The notes: a model not told the origin generated them from the sequence alone. 57,197 bases of DNA from Paracoccaceae bacterium (GCA_007128135.1 SKYA01000010.1:1-57197); one strand, 5' to 3'. Positions 16,860 through 25,908 are shown, counted from the stretch's first letter. Made by a program: numbers and translations.

Positions 16860-17302
16860 TCGGGCCGCACATATCTGATGAAGGGCGTGCATCGCGCCAC
16901 GCGGTCATAGAGCTGCCGTGCGGTCGTGTTGAATTCCTGCGTCAGCCAGTAGACTCCGGGCACGCCGCGCGCATCGGCGGCCGCATAGACCGCCTCGATC
17001 AGCGCCCGGCCTGCGCCGCCCGCGCGGGCCCCGGGCGCCACGAAGAGGTCCTGCAGATAGCAGATCCCCTCGGGCCGCCAGCAATGCGCATGAAACAGGA
17101 AGTGCACCAGCCCGATGACCCGGCCCTCGCTTTCCGCCAGCAGGCAGGCGGGGCTGCGCGGGTCATCGGACAGGAGCGCGGCAAAGGTTGTATCATATGT
17201 CAAAGCGGGCAGGGCGGTCTCGTAAAAGGCAAGATAGCCCTGCCAGAGTTCTGCCCAGCGGGGCCAGTCGTCAGCGTGCAGTGGGCGAACCGCAAGGCGC
17301 AT
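16856..17302 (-). CDS. GNAT family N-acetyltransferase in the MoxR operon
   Basis: 148 aa. VRPLHADDWPRWAELWQGYL at the start, CYLQDLFVAPGARAGGAGRA as the acetyl-CoA loop (last part of the Q/RxxGxG/A motif modified to RAGGAG), and a YWLTQEFNTTARQLYDRVAR ending typical of the family. The start is one base after the MoxR stop; the stop overlaps the DUF2927 start. It could modify a component of the MoxR/VWA system or be an unrelated passenger; the sequence does not tell. Confidence 0.85.
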   Translation of the reverse strand: MRLAVRPLHADDWPRWAELWQGYLAFYETALPALTYDTTFAALLSDDPRSPACLLAESEGRVIGLVHFLFHAHCWRPEGICYLQDLFVAPGARAGGAGRALIEAVYAAADARGVPGVYWLTQEFNTTARQLYDRVARCTPFIRYVRPE

Positions 17303-17303
17303 C

Positions 17304-18146
<843 letters not shown>

Positions 18147-18375
18147 GTCGGTTCCCGTGTCGTGCCCGCCCTGGGCCTTGTCTGTGCTCAGCGGCAACCT
18201 AACCCGCAAACTGCTGCGCGACAAGCAAACTTCCCGGCAGGATTTGTGCAATTGCGCGAAAGGGCGTGACAAGTCGCGGCGCTTCCGCTATCGCACCGGC
18301 GAGGGAAAGGCAGATAGGTGAATCGCGATGGGAAACCACAACACCTATGATGAGACACAGACCGAGGAGCGGGGC

Positions 18376-18798
18376 ATGAAACCAGAAATTTTCCTTCCTG
18401 AAGACTATCGGCCAGCAGAGGACGAGCCGTTCATGAATGAACGCCAGCTTGAGTATTTCCGCCGCAAGCTGATTGTCTGGAAGGAAGACATCCTCAAGGG
18501 CTCACAGGAAACATTGCTTGAACTGGCCAATTCCAGCCGCAACATTCCCGACATCGCCGACCGCGCCTCGGAAGAAACCGACCGTGCCCTGGAACTGCGC
18601 ACCCGCGACCGCCAGCGGAAGCTGATATCGAAGATAGACGCCGCGCTGCGCCGGATCGAGAATGGTGAATTCGGCTATTGCGAGGTGACAGGCGAACGCA
18701 TCTCGCTCAAGCGGCTGGACGCCCGCCCGATCGCCACGATGACATTGCAGGCACAGGAAGCGCATGAGCGCAACGAGCGCGTCCATCGCGACGACTGA
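18376..18798 (+). CDS. dksA: RNA polymerase-binding transcription factor DksA
   Basis: 140 aa. The N-terminal coiled-coil hairpin carries the tip motif D59-I-A-D62-R-A64 that reaches the RNA polymerase secondary channel. The C-terminal zinc-finger position reads GYCEVTGERISLKRLDARPI: only Cys102 of the four zinc cysteines of E. coli DksA remains, as is known for Rhodobacter DksA proteins, so it probably folds without zinc. GAGGAG precedes the ATG. With ppGpp it should adjust rRNA and amino-acid promoters in starvation. A strong hairpin follows. Confidence 0.93.
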   Translation: MKPEIFLPEDYRPAEDEPFMNERQLEYFRRKLIVWKEDILKGSQETLLELANSSRNIPDIADRASEETDRALELRTRDRQRKLISKIDAALRRIENGEFGYCEVTGERISLKRLDARPIATMTLQAQEAHERNERVHRDD

Positions 18799-18835
18799 TC
18801 GAAGGTCTTGCGCGGGGAATCCGACATGAGTTGTG

Positions 18836-18864
18836 CAAGGCACCGGGCAGCGCCCGGTGTCTTG
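18836..18864 (+). terminator. Hairpin terminator after dksA
   Basis: CAAGGCACCGGGC pairs with GCCCGGTGTCTTG across a three-base loop, 13 pairs including one G-U. It lies ~40 bases after the dksA stop and just before the monooxygenase start. The T run is short (CGTTAG), so strength is uncertain. Confidence 0.65.
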
Positions 18865-18880
18865 CGTTAGGGACGGGCCG

Positions 18881-20071
18881 ATGCGTTTGCGCGGAGTTGA
18901 GGTGCTGGTTGTGGGTGGCGGGGTCGCCGGACTGGCGGCAGCGGCGGCGCTGGCGAAGGCGGGGGCTTCGGTCCGGTTGCTGGAACAGGCAGGCGGGTTT
19001 CACGAAGTCGGCGCCGGAGTGCAGATCAGCCCGAATGGTGCGCGCGTGATCGCGGCGCTGGGGCAGGGCGAGGCTCTTGCGCGCAAGGCCCGGCGCAGCC
19101 GCGCCGTGGTGCTGCGCTCGGGAGCACGCGGGGGCGAGGTGCTGCGGATGGCCCTGCCTGAAAGCGGGCCGGGCTTCCACCTTGTCCACCGCGCAGACCT
19201 GATCTCGGTGCTGGAAGGGGCCCTGGACGGCGTCGAGGTGCGGTTTCACGCAACAGTGGAATCGGTGTCTTTCGAGGGCGCGCGACCTTCGGTCGCGCTG
19301 AGGGGCGGCGCGCGACTGAGCGCGGATCTGATCCTCGGGGCAGACGGGTTGCACTCGAAACTGCGCCCGGTGGTTCTGGGGGCGGCGCCTGCGGCGCCGT
19401 TCTTTACCGGGCAGGTGGCCTGGCGCGCGCTTATCCCGGCCGAGGCAGGGGCCGCGCCCGAGGCGCAGGTCTTCATGGGGCCGGGACGGCATCTGGTCAG
19501 CTATCCGCTGCGCGGCGGGTCTCTGCGCAATCTCGTGGCGGTCGAGGAACGAGGCGACTGGGCGCGAGAGGGCTGGAATCACCGGGATGATCCGGTGCAT
19601 CTGCGCGCGGCCTTCAAGGGCTTTGGCGGAGCGGTGCCCGGCTGGCTGGAGCAGGTCGGCGAACTCTGGCTCTGGGGGCTGTTCCGGCACGAGGTCGCAG
19701 CGCGCTGGTATCGGCGCGGCGTGGCAATCCTGGGCGATGCCGCCCATCCGACGCTGCCATTCATGGCGCAGGGAGCCAATCTGGCACTGGAAGATGCCTT
19801 TGCGTTGGTGCGCGCGCTGGAGCATGCCCCGGGGCTGGAAGCGGGGCTCGGGGCTTGGCAGGCCACGCGCCGTCCGCGCGTGCAGCGCGTGGTGCAGGCG
19901 GCCAACCGCAATGCGCGCAATTACCATCTGCGCGCGCCGCTGGCGCCGCTCGCGCATCTGGGGCTGCGTCTGTCATCGCGGCTTGTGCCGGATGCACCGC
20001 TGCGCCGGTTCGGCTGGATTTATGACCATGACGTGACGGCCCCGATCTCACGGAGCCGTGATCCGGGATGA
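18881..20071 (+). CDS. FAD-dependent monooxygenase, salicylate/3-hydroxybenzoate hydroxylase-like
   Basis: 396 aa. The Rossmann motif is VLVVGGGVAGLAAAAALAKA near residue 7; the DG motif region reads ADLILGADGLHSKLR, and the second FAD motif GVAILGDAAHPTLPFMAQGA contacts the ribityl phosphate. These three define class A flavoprotein hydroxylases, which use NAD(P)H and O2 to hydroxylate aromatic rings. The substrate cannot be read from sequence; a UbiH-like ubiquinone hydroxylase is less likely from the C-terminus. The ATG lies right after the dksA terminator hairpin. Confidence 0.85.
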   Translation: MRLRGVEVLVVGGGVAGLAAAAALAKAGASVRLLEQAGGFHEVGAGVQISPNGARVIAALGQGEALARKARRSRAVVLRSGARGGEVLRMALPESGPGFHLVHRADLISVLEGALDGVEVRFHATVESVSFEGARPSVALRGGARLSADLILGADGLHSKLRPVVLGAAPAAPFFTGQVAWRALIPAEAGAAPEAQVFMGPGRHLVSYPLRGGSLRNLVAVEERGDWAREGWNHRDDPVHLRAAFKGFGGAVPGWLEQVGELWLWGLFRHEVAARWYRRGVAILGDAAHPTLPFMAQGANLALEDAFALVRALEHAPGLEAGLGAWQATRRPRVQRVVQAANRNARNYHLRAPLAPLAHLGLRLSSRLVPDAPLRRFGWIYDHDVTAPISRSRDPG

Positions 20072-20121
20072 TTTCCTGTCCCTTTACCCCCAGATAAGCT
20101 CCACGCAGCACGAGGAACATC

Positions 20122-20709
20122 ATGGACAGCGATCAGATCATGCGGCTGGTCTATCTGGGCGTCTGGGGAACTGTGCTGATCAGTTATTTCCTGATCGCGC
20201 GGACTCAGGGACTGGGCCAGAGCCTGCGCCAGCTAATGCTCTGGGGGCTTATATTCGTCGGGGTGGCGGCGGGTTACGGGCTGTGGCAGGACATCACCCG
20301 GCAACAGGCCACCATCGCCGTCACGGGCGACGGAGCGGTTGTGCTGCGCGCAGGCCGTGACGGTCATTTCCGGATCGAGCTTGGGGTGAACGGCGCGCCC
20401 GTGGAGTTCATCATCGACACGGGCGCCTCGGATCTGGTGCTCTCGCAGGCAGATGCGGCGCGGGTCGGGTTCGATCCGCAGGCGCTAGCCTATCTCGGCC
20501 AGGCGCGCACTGCAAACGGCGTGGTCGGCATAGCGCGGGTCACGCTCGACGAGGTGCTGCTGGCCCAGGACGGGCTGGAGATCCGCGACACCAATGTTTC
20601 CGCCTTTGTCAATGAAGGCCAGCTTGATGTCTCGCTTCTGGGTATGGGCTATCTGCGCCGCTATGCGCGTATCGCGATCGAGGGCGACCGGCTGATCCTG
20701 GAACGGTAG
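20122..20709 (+). CDS. Retropepsin-like aspartic protease, membrane-anchored (TIGR02281 type)
   Basis: 195 aa. Two TM helices lead the protein (RLVYLGVWGTVLISYFLIAR and LMLWGLIFVGVAAGYGLWQD), followed by one retropepsin-like domain. The catalytic motif is IIDTGASDLVLS with the DTGA triad; the later LLGMGYLRRYARIAIEGDRL supports a single-lobe, dimer-forming enzyme. GAGGAA precedes the ATG. The active site should face the periplasm. Likely in the same transcription unit as the upstream monooxygenase (50 bp gap); substrate unknown. Confidence 0.88.
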   Translation: MDSDQIMRLVYLGVWGTVLISYFLIARTQGLGQSLRQLMLWGLIFVGVAAGYGLWQDITRQQATIAVTGDGAVVLRAGRDGHFRIELGVNGAPVEFIIDTGASDLVLSQADAARVGFDPQALAYLGQARTANGVVGIARVTLDEVLLAQDGLEIRDTNVSAFVNEGQLDVSLLGMGYLRRYARIAIEGDRLILER

Positions 20710-20901
20710 CGGCGTGTACGGCCCGCCCGCACGCCCGCAAACGGCCCGCCCCCCCCACCCTCGCGGCGCGCCTTGCGGCGCTTGCTTGCCGTTTGCTGGC
20801 TGGGCTGCGAGGCGTTGTGCGCGGGCTGTCCGAGCTATTCCCCTTGCCCGGTCGCCTGCCGCGCGCTAGGACCACCTGACAGCCAGCCAGAGGACAGTGC
20901 C

Positions 20902-22128
20902 ATGCCTGATGATCTGATCAATTCCTTCATGACCGGCCCGGACGAACAAGGGCGCTTCGGCATCTATGGTGGCCGATTCGTGTCGGAAACCCTGATGCCG
21001 CTGATCCTTGAACTTGAAGCCGAATATGAGCGCGCCAAGACCGATCAGAGCTTCTGGGCGCAGATGGACGATCTGTGGACACATTATGTGGGCCGCCCCT
21101 CGCCACTGTATTTTGCCGAACGCCTTACCGAACATTGCGGCGGCGCGAAGATCTACCTCAAGCGCGACGAGTTGAACCATACCGGCGCGCACAAGATCAA
21201 CAATGTCCTGGGCCAGATCCTGCTCGCGATGCGCATGGGCAAAACCCGCATCATCGCCGAGACAGGTGCCGGCCAGCACGGAGTTGCGACCGCGACGGTC
21301 TGCGCGCGGTTCGGGCTGAAATGCGTGGTCTACATGGGCGCGCATGATGTCGAGCGGCAGGCACCGAACGTGTTCCGCATGAAGCTTCTGGGTGCAGAGG
21401 TGGTTCCGGTGCGCTCGGGGCGCGGCACGCTCAAGGACGCGATGAACGATGCGCTGCGCGACTGGGTGACCAATGTTCGCGACACGTTCTACTGCATTGG
21501 CACGGTTGCAGGCCCGCACCCCTATCCTGCAATGGTGCGTGATTTCCAGTCCATCATCGGCAAGGAGACCCGCGAGCAGATCATGGCGCGTGAGGGCCGC
21601 CTGCCAGATACCATTATCGCCGCGATCGGCGGGGGGTCGAACGCTATGGGGCTGTTCTATCCGTTCCTTGATGACAAGGACGTGGCCATCATCGGGGTCG
21701 AGGCTGGCGGTCGCGGGGTGGATGACCGCATGGAGCATTGCGCTTCTCTGACCGGCGGGCGTCCGGGGGTTCTGCATGGCAACCGCACCTATCTGTTGCA
21801 AGACGAGGACGGGCAGATTCTCGAAGGGCACTCCATTTCGGCGGGGCTGGATTATCCGGGCATCGGGCCGGAACATGCCTGGCTGAAGGATGTCGGCCGC
21901 GCCCGATATGTCTCGATCACCGATGACGAGGCGCTGGGCGCTTTCCAGACCTGCTGTGCGCTGGAGGGGATCATTCCCGCGCTGGAACCCAGCCACGCGC
22001 TCGCGCATGTCTTGAAGATGGCGCCATCGCTGCCGGCCGACCACCTGATCGTGATGAACATGTGCGGACGGGGTGACAAGGACATTTTCACTGTCGCGCG
22101 TCATCTCGGAGTGGAGATCGGCGTATAA
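20902..22128 (+). CDS. trpB: Tryptophan synthase beta chain
   Basis: 408 aa. Joins indole and serine to give tryptophan using pyridoxal phosphate. The PLP-lysine is K98 in [20 protein letters not shown]; the phosphate-binding loop is [20 protein letters not shown] and EPSHALAH are family signatures. GAGG sits upstream of the ATG; the 43 codons of open frame before it are GC-rich noise. No trpA or trpF lies nearby, although trpF-trpB-trpA clusters are common, so its partner genes are elsewhere. Confidence 0.97.
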   Translation: MPDDLINSFMTGPDEQGRFGIYGGRFVSETLMPLILELEAEYERAKTDQSFWAQMDDLWTHYVGRPSPLYFAERLTEHCGGAKIYLKRDELNHTGAHKINNVLGQILLAMRMGKTRIIAETGAGQHGVATATVCARFGLKCVVYMGAHDVERQAPNVFRMKLLGAEVVPVRSGRGTLKDAMNDALRDWVTNVRDTFYCIGTVAGPHPYPAMVRDFQSIIGKETREQIMAREGRLPDTIIAAIGGGSNAMGLFYPFLDDKDVAIIGVEAGGRGVDDRMEHCASLTGGRPGVLHGNRTYLLQDEDGQILEGHSISAGLDYPGIGPEHAWLKDVGRARYVSITDDEALGAFQTCCALEGIIPALEPSHALAHVLKMAPSLPADHLIVMNMCGRGDKDIFTVARHLGVEIGV

Positions 22129-22357
22129 ACGAAAGTTTATTCGCCAGAAATAAACCCTTTCCCGATAGTTTGACGCCTCGCTTGTTATTATATTACCTGT
22201 CACGTCCGGTTGACACATGGTGACCCCGCCCCTGATAGCGGAATGATCTTTCGAGTCTGACGGGGTCGATTGGGTGCACCCATCTGCGTGGCAGGGCATC
22301 TCCGCCGTGCTTGAGCGGCATGAGCTACCCCGGCCTATCCCGGAAAGGACGGGTGAC

Positions 22358-22453
22358 ATGCGATTGTGTAACGAGTATGGAGAGTATGACCGCACTTCGC
22401 GCAGGGCGCGAAGTGCGGCGCTCGCCTGCCGTATTCCCGTGTCGGTGTTCTGA
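22358..22453 (+). CDS. Possible leader peptide, 31 aa
   Basis: MRLCNEYGEYDRTSRRARSA, then ALACRIPVSVF. An AAGGA eight bases before the ATG is a good ribosome-binding site, whereas the following PepSY gene, starting two bases after this stop, has none visible. Translation of the leader could carry ribosomes into the PepSY gene, and the hairpin inside the leader could make this conditional. The peptide itself has no known relative. Confidence 0.35.
   Translation: MRLCNEYGEYDRTSRRARSAALACRIPVSVF
22390..22418 (+). promoter_or_regulatory. Strong hairpin in the leader of the PepSY gene
   Basis: CGCACTTCGCGC and GCGCGAAGTGCG (plus an outer C-G pair) form a perfect 13-base stem with an AGG loop. 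It lies inside the short leader frame and 38 bases before the PepSY start, without a following T run. It may be an attenuator, a processing site or a repeated palindromic unit. Confidence 0.55.
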
Positions 22454-22455
22454 CC

Positions 22456-22806
22456 ATGACCCTGCGCAAGCCTGCCTTCCAAGCGCTTTGCCTGATGGTC
22501 TGCCTGGTCGCCACCGCCAGTCCTGCATCTGAGCATGGCGTGACCCCTGAAATGGTGGTCGAGGCACTGGCGGGGCAGGGTTATTCGGTGGATTCGGTCA
22601 CGCGCACGATGCTCGGGAGGATGCGCTTTGTCGCCTCGCAGGGGCTGATCTGGCGCGAGGTCGTGCTCGATCTTTCCTCGGGGCAGATCCTGCGCGATTA
22701 CGCCGTCGAGTTCACCCCGCAGCAGGCCCCCCGGACAGGACAGCCGAACATGCCGCGCGGCGGCACGCGGATCGATCTCGCCGAGGCGGAGAGTCTGGGA
22801 CAGTAG
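22456..22806 (+). CDS. PepSY-like secreted protein
   Basis: 116 aa. A signal peptide (LCLMVCLVATASPASEHG) is followed by one PepSY-like unit: MVVEALAGQGYSVDSVTRTM, MRFVASQGLIWREVVLDLSS, GQILRDYAV. Known PepSY domains bind or inhibit peptidases or act as small periplasmic sensors. The C-terminal tail is polar. No ribosome-binding site lies directly before the ATG, so coupling to the upstream leader frame is likely. Followed by a membrane-anchored LuxR-type regulator with which it may form a sensing pair. Confidence 0.75.
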   Translation: MTLRKPAFQALCLMVCLVATASPASEHGVTPEMVVEALAGQGYSVDSVTRTMLGRMRFVASQGLIWREVVLDLSSGQILRDYAVEFTPQQAPRTGQPNMPRGGTRIDLAEAESLGQ

Positions 22807-22871
22807 ATGACAGCCACTTTTCGCGCAGGTTTCCCGTTCAGGCTCCGATTGGCCTTGTCCTGCGGGGTGGC

Positions 22872-23366
22872 ATGCGGCTGAAACTGGTCATTCTTGTCAT
22901 GGTGCTGGTGCAGGCTCTCGGCGCGATGTTCTTCATCAGTGCCATCCTGCTTTCGGTGCTCGGGATCGACCGTCAGCCGATGGACTGGCACCGGCGCGAA
23001 CTGGTCGAGATCCTGGCGGCAATCGCGCTGCTGATCGGACTTGTCCTTTCGGGGGTGCTTCTGTTCCAGACACAGCGCCGCCTGGGGCGCGCCGAGGCGC
23101 AGTTGCAGCGCGCGTCGGGGGCCTTCATGGAAGTGCTGGAGGAGCATTTCGTCCAATGGACCCTGACCCCTGCCGAGCGCGACGTGGCGCTGTTCCTGAT
23201 CAAGGGCTTCTCGACTCAGGAGATCGCCCGCTTCCGCAACACGTCCGAGGGCACCATCAAGGCGCAGACCAACGCAATCTATCGCAAGGCCGGTGTCAGC
23301 GGGCGCGGGCAGTTGATGAGCATCTTCATCGATGACCTGATTGACGAGAAGTGCGGCGCGCGCTGA
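22872..23366 (+). CDS. Membrane-anchored LuxR-type HTH regulator
   Basis: 164 aa. Two TM helices (residues ~4-29, LVILVMVLVQALGAMFFISA; and ~46-67, VEILAAIALLIGLVLSGVLL), a short coiled region (RRLGRAEAQLQRASGAFMEV), then a LuxR HTH: LTPAERDVALFLIKGFSTQE, FRNTSEGTIKAQTNAIYRKA. No receiver or autoinducer domain. The topology puts a ~15-residue loop in the periplasm and the HTH in the cytoplasm, so it could be a one-component sensor working from the membrane. Downstream of a PepSY protein, in one apparent unit. Confidence 0.8.
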   Translation: MRLKLVILVMVLVQALGAMFFISAILLSVLGIDRQPMDWHRRELVEILAAIALLIGLVLSGVLLFQTQRRLGRAEAQLQRASGAFMEVLEEHFVQWTLTPAERDVALFLIKGFSTQEIARFRNTSEGTIKAQTNAIYRKAGVSGRGQLMSIFIDDLIDEKCGAR

Positions 23367-23372
23367 ACCGGT

Positions 23373-23756
23373 CTAACCGAGATCAAGCGCGTAGCGGCGC
23401 AGGATCGCGAGCGGCACGATCTCGAGCGCCCGCTGATGGGTGCTCTTGAGATAGATCTTCGGTGCAGCGTCTTCGTCATGCGCCTGCAAAAAACGACCTG
23501 CGCACAGGCACCACTGGTCGCCCGGCTTCAGCCCTGGAAAGCCGAATTCCGGCCGCGGCGTGCTCAGGTCATTGCCGAGATATTTTGAATGGGCCAGGAA
23601 TTCGGCCGACATGACGGCACAGACAGTGTGGCTGCCGCGATCTTCGGCGCAGGTGTCGCAGGACCCGTTGCGAAAGAACCCGGTCTTGGGGTCATGCGAA
23701 CAGGGTACCAGCCTGCTCCCCAGAACATTGACAGATGGTGCAGTGCGCAGGGCCAT
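23373..23756 (-). CDS. DUF2237 family protein
   Basis: 127 aa. Family signature: PKTGFFRNGSCDTCAEDRGS, then GNDLSTPRPEFGFPGLKPGD, QWCLCAGRFLQA and THQRALEIVPL. The cysteines (C34, C37, and the WCLC pair) may bind a metal or be redox active; function unknown. GGGAG lies upstream of the ATG. Convergent with the LuxR gene, with six bases between the stops. Confidence 0.85.
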   Translation of the reverse strand: MALRTAPSVNVLGSRLVPCSHDPKTGFFRNGSCDTCAEDRGSHTVCAVMSAEFLAHSKYLGNDLSTPRPEFGFPGLKPGDQWCLCAGRFLQAHDEDAAPKIYLKSTHQRALEIVPLAILRRYALDLG

Positions 23757-23837
23757 GGTGTCTCACTCCCTTTGAAACATCCTGTCAGTTAATTCATGCG
23801 CGATGCGTGTCCACAAAAAATGACAGATCAGCAAGGA

Positions 23838-24056
23838 TCAGGGCTGCGGCGCGGACCACTCCACCCAGCGACCATGAAAATCTGCCTGGCCAGGCGCGTT
23901 TGTCTCATTCCCTGGCCATAGATGCAGCCGTGACTCTGCACCGGGACCTGCGCCATCGGCTTCCATGGCCAGATGGGCGAGCGGTTCGTCCGGCCGGACC
24001 CGCGCTCCGGCCCGCGCGAGCAGGTCCTGCCCGCGGGCATGGGCGCGAAAGCTCAC
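23838..24056 (-). CDS. Hypothetical protein coupled to pth
   Basis: 72 aa, from a GTG that overlaps the pth stop codon (GTGA), so translation is coupled. Residues AHLAMEADGAGPGAESRLHL, then WPGNETNAPGQADFHGRWVE are not low-complexity and look like a real strand-rich core, but no family is recognised. If real it is cotranscribed with pth. The DNA up to the DUF2237 start holds nothing else. Confidence 0.5.
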   Translation of the reverse strand: MSFRAHARGQDLLARAGARVRPDEPLAHLAMEADGAGPGAESRLHLWPGNETNAPGQADFHGRWVEWSAPQP

Positions 24057-24727
24057 CGGAACCTGTCCATCAGTTTCTGCAGCGGGCTGCGCTTGTCCTC
24101 TTGCACCGGAGCGGGGGCCTGTGCTGCGGCGGCAGGCCTTGTCGAGGAGGTCTTGCGTGGCGGGCTGGTGCGCAGTGCGACCGCATTGGCAAAGCTTGGG
24201 CCGTCGCCCTTTGCCAGGGCCTTGGCCCCGTCCGAAATGCCGCAGAGCAGCGCCTCCAGCCAGTCGGCATCGGCTTTCGCGAAATCCGAGAGGACATAGG
24301 CCGAGACGCGGTCCTTGTGGCCCGGATGACCGATGCCCAGGCGCACGCGCGCATGATCGGGGCCGATATGCTCATGGATCGAACGCAGCCCGTTATGGCC
24401 AGCATGCCCGCCGCCCTGCTTGAGGCGCATCCTGCCGGGGCTCAGGTCCAGTTCGTCGTGGAACACGACAAGATCGGCCGGGGCGAGCTTGTAGAAGCGC
24501 ATGGCCTCGCCGACAGGCTGGCCCGAACGGTTCATGTAGCTCTGCGGCTTGAGCAGTACCACCTTTTCCGACCCCAGCCGCCCCTCGCTGATCTCAGCCG
24601 AGAATTTCGACCGCCAGGGCGTGAAGCCATGATCGGCGGCGATGCGCTCGACGGCCATGAAGCCGATATTGTGCCGGTTGGCGGCATAACGTGCGCCCGG
24701 ATTTCCAAGACCTGCAAAGAGTTTCAT
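24053..24727 (-). CDS. pth: Peptidyl-tRNA hydrolase
   Basis: 224 aa. Releases peptides from dropped-off peptidyl-tRNA. MKLFAGLGNPGARYAANRHN gives the catalytic His (RHN) and the N-terminal strand; KPQSYMNRSGQPV, FHDELDLSPGRMRLKQGGGH and HNGLRSI follow in family order. The last ~40 residues are an alanine/proline-rich extension ending KRSPLQKLMDRFR, longer than the E. coli enzyme (~194 aa), as in other Rhodobacteraceae. GAGGAG lies upstream of the ATG. rplY-pth is a common pair; here two plus-strand genes sit between them. Confidence 0.95.
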   Translation of the reverse strand: MKLFAGLGNPGARYAANRHNIGFMAVERIAADHGFTPWRSKFSAEISEGRLGSEKVVLLKPQSYMNRSGQPVGEAMRFYKLAPADLVVFHDELDLSPGRMRLKQGGGHAGHNGLRSIHEHIGPDHARVRLGIGHPGHKDRVSAYVLSDFAKADADWLEALLCGISDGAKALAKGDGPSFANAVALRTSPPRKTSSTRPAAAAQAPAPVQEDKRSPLQKLMDRFR

Positions 24728-24842
24728 GGCGCTGCACTCCTCTTTTGCGCTGCAGCATAAACCGACGCGGGGGCACTGAAAAGCACCGGCTTGCACGTCG
24801 GGGCCGCGCGACTATGCTGCCCGGTGCAGACAGGAGAGACGC

Positions 24843-25157
24843 ATGTATCTGACCATCAACCGTTTCAAGGTTCGACCGGGGCAGGAAACGGCCTTCGAGG
24901 AAATCTGGACCTCGCGCGAAAGCAGGCTGCCTGACATGGAAGGCTTTGTCGAGTTCCACCTGTTCCGCGGCGAAAGCGCGCAGGATCACACGCCCTATCT
25001 CTCGCATACGCTGTGGCGCGACAAGGCCGCCTTTGACGGCTGGGTGCGGTCGCAGAATTTCCGCGGCTCGCACAAGGGGGTACGCGAGCACGGCAGTATC
25101 TATCTGGGTCCGCCGGAACTCGAGGTCTTCACCTCGGTCCAGACGATCACGGGTTGA
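24843..25157 (+). CDS. Antibiotic biosynthesis monooxygenase (ABM) domain protein
   Basis: 104 aa, one ABM/dimeric alpha-beta barrel unit: YLTINRFKVRPGQETAFEEI, MEGFVEFHLFRGESAQD, SHTLWRDKAAFDGWVRSQNF. The fold covers cofactor-free monooxygenases and heme-degrading IsdG/HmoA-type enzymes; the asparagine-tryptophan-histidine set for heme degradation is not fully clear. Seven bases separate its stop from the FkbM-type methyltransferase start, so both form a two-gene unit inserted between pth and rplY. Confidence 0.82.
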   Translation: MYLTINRFKVRPGQETAFEEIWTSRESRLPDMEGFVEFHLFRGESAQDHTPYLSHTLWRDKAAFDGWVRSQNFRGSHKGVREHGSIYLGPPELEVFTSVQTITG

Positions 25158-25164
25158 GGCGGGA

Positions 25165-25851
25165 ATGCCGTTCTACCAGCTTGGCGAGATCACGCTCGAG
25201 ATACCTTCCGAACATCTGGGCGCACGGGTCGAGGCCGCGCTCGAACGCGGCAGTTTCGAGCGTGACGAGGCACGCGCGCTCGCGCGCCATTTCACACCCG
25301 CAGACCGGTTGCTCGATCTGGGCGCGGGCACCGGCTATATGGCCAGTATCGCCGGGCGCATCGCCGGAGGGCAGGCCGTGACCGGGGTCGAAGCCTTGCC
25401 CGCCATGGTCGAGGTTGCGCGCGCGAACCTGCTCCGCAACGGCGTCGAGGGGGCACAGATCCACTGGGGGGCCGTGGTGCCGGATGCGTATTGCGACGCG
25501 CAGGTGCGTTTCGCGGCGCGGCGGCAGTTCTGGGCCTCTGGCATCCTGCGCGCGCAGGACACGCGCTACCGCGCGGCGCTGGACGTGCCCGCGCTGCGGC
25601 TGGGGCCATTGCTGCACGAGACGCAGGCGACGGTGCTCTCATGCGATATCGAGGGCGGCGAGCAGGATCTGTTCGAGGCCGACCTGCCCGAAGGGCTGCG
25701 GCTGGTCATCCTGGAAATCCACCCCAGGCGCTATGGCGATTCCGGCACCGCACAGGTCTTCGCGACGCTGCTGCGCAACCGGATGGTCTATTGCTCCAGG
25801 GGTTCGGTCGGCACGACGCTTGTGTTCCGCCGGATCGGGACAGAGCCTTGA
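25165..25851 (+). CDS. FkbM-family SAM-dependent methyltransferase
   Basis: 228 aa. The SAM-binding loop is LLDLGAGTGYMASIAGRIAG near residue 50; TGVEALPAMVEVARANLLRN is the ribose-binding acidic strand; the family ending is VLSCDIEGGEQDLFEADLPE, then RLVILEIHPRRYGD. The protein lacks a signal peptide. FkbM-type enzymes usually O-methylate sugars or polyketides; the substrate is unknown here. Cotranscribed with the ABM gene. Confidence 0.83.
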   Translation: MPFYQLGEITLEIPSEHLGARVEAALERGSFERDEARALARHFTPADRLLDLGAGTGYMASIAGRIAGGQAVTGVEALPAMVEVARANLLRNGVEGAQIHWGAVVPDAYCDAQVRFAARRQFWASGILRAQDTRYRAALDVPALRLGPLLHETQATVLSCDIEGGEQDLFEADLPEGLRLVILEIHPRRYGDSGTAQVFATLLRNRMVYCSRGSVGTTLVFRRIGTEP

Positions 25852-25858
25852 AGCGCAA

Positions 25859-25880
25859 GGGGCGCCCTTGCGGGCGCCCC
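25859..25880. terminator. Bidirectional hairpin terminator
   Basis: Perfect nine-base stem GGGGCGCCC/GGGCGCCCC with a TTGC loop, between the convergent methyltransferase and rplY genes. T-rich tails are absent; it likely protects or ends both transcripts. Confidence 0.7.
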
Positions 25881-25908
25881 TCGAAAGATGTCGCTGCGGT
25901 GGCGCGGG

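Larger units (their letters stand above)
22129..22455. other. Leader region of the PepSY/LuxR pair
   Basis: After trpB there is an AT-rich inverted repeat GTTTATT/AATAAAC (22135-22155), then a perfect TTGACA hexamer (22210) that may be a -35 element, though the -10 is weak. The right third carries a 31-codon frame and a 13-base hairpin described separately. Nothing else recognisable. Confidence 0.45.

Noticed and set aside
20710-20901. A trp-type attenuator upstream of trpB
   Set aside because: No tryptophan-rich leader peptide and no alternative hairpins are visible; the region is a C-rich spacer.
20866-22536. A 556-codon frame antisense to trpB
   Set aside because: Spans trpB and its noncoding downstream region without any recognisable domain.
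22807-22881. A 24 aa frame overlapping the start of the membrane LuxR gene
   Set aside because: Could couple translation, but lacks an SD and composition evidence; too weak to list as a gene.
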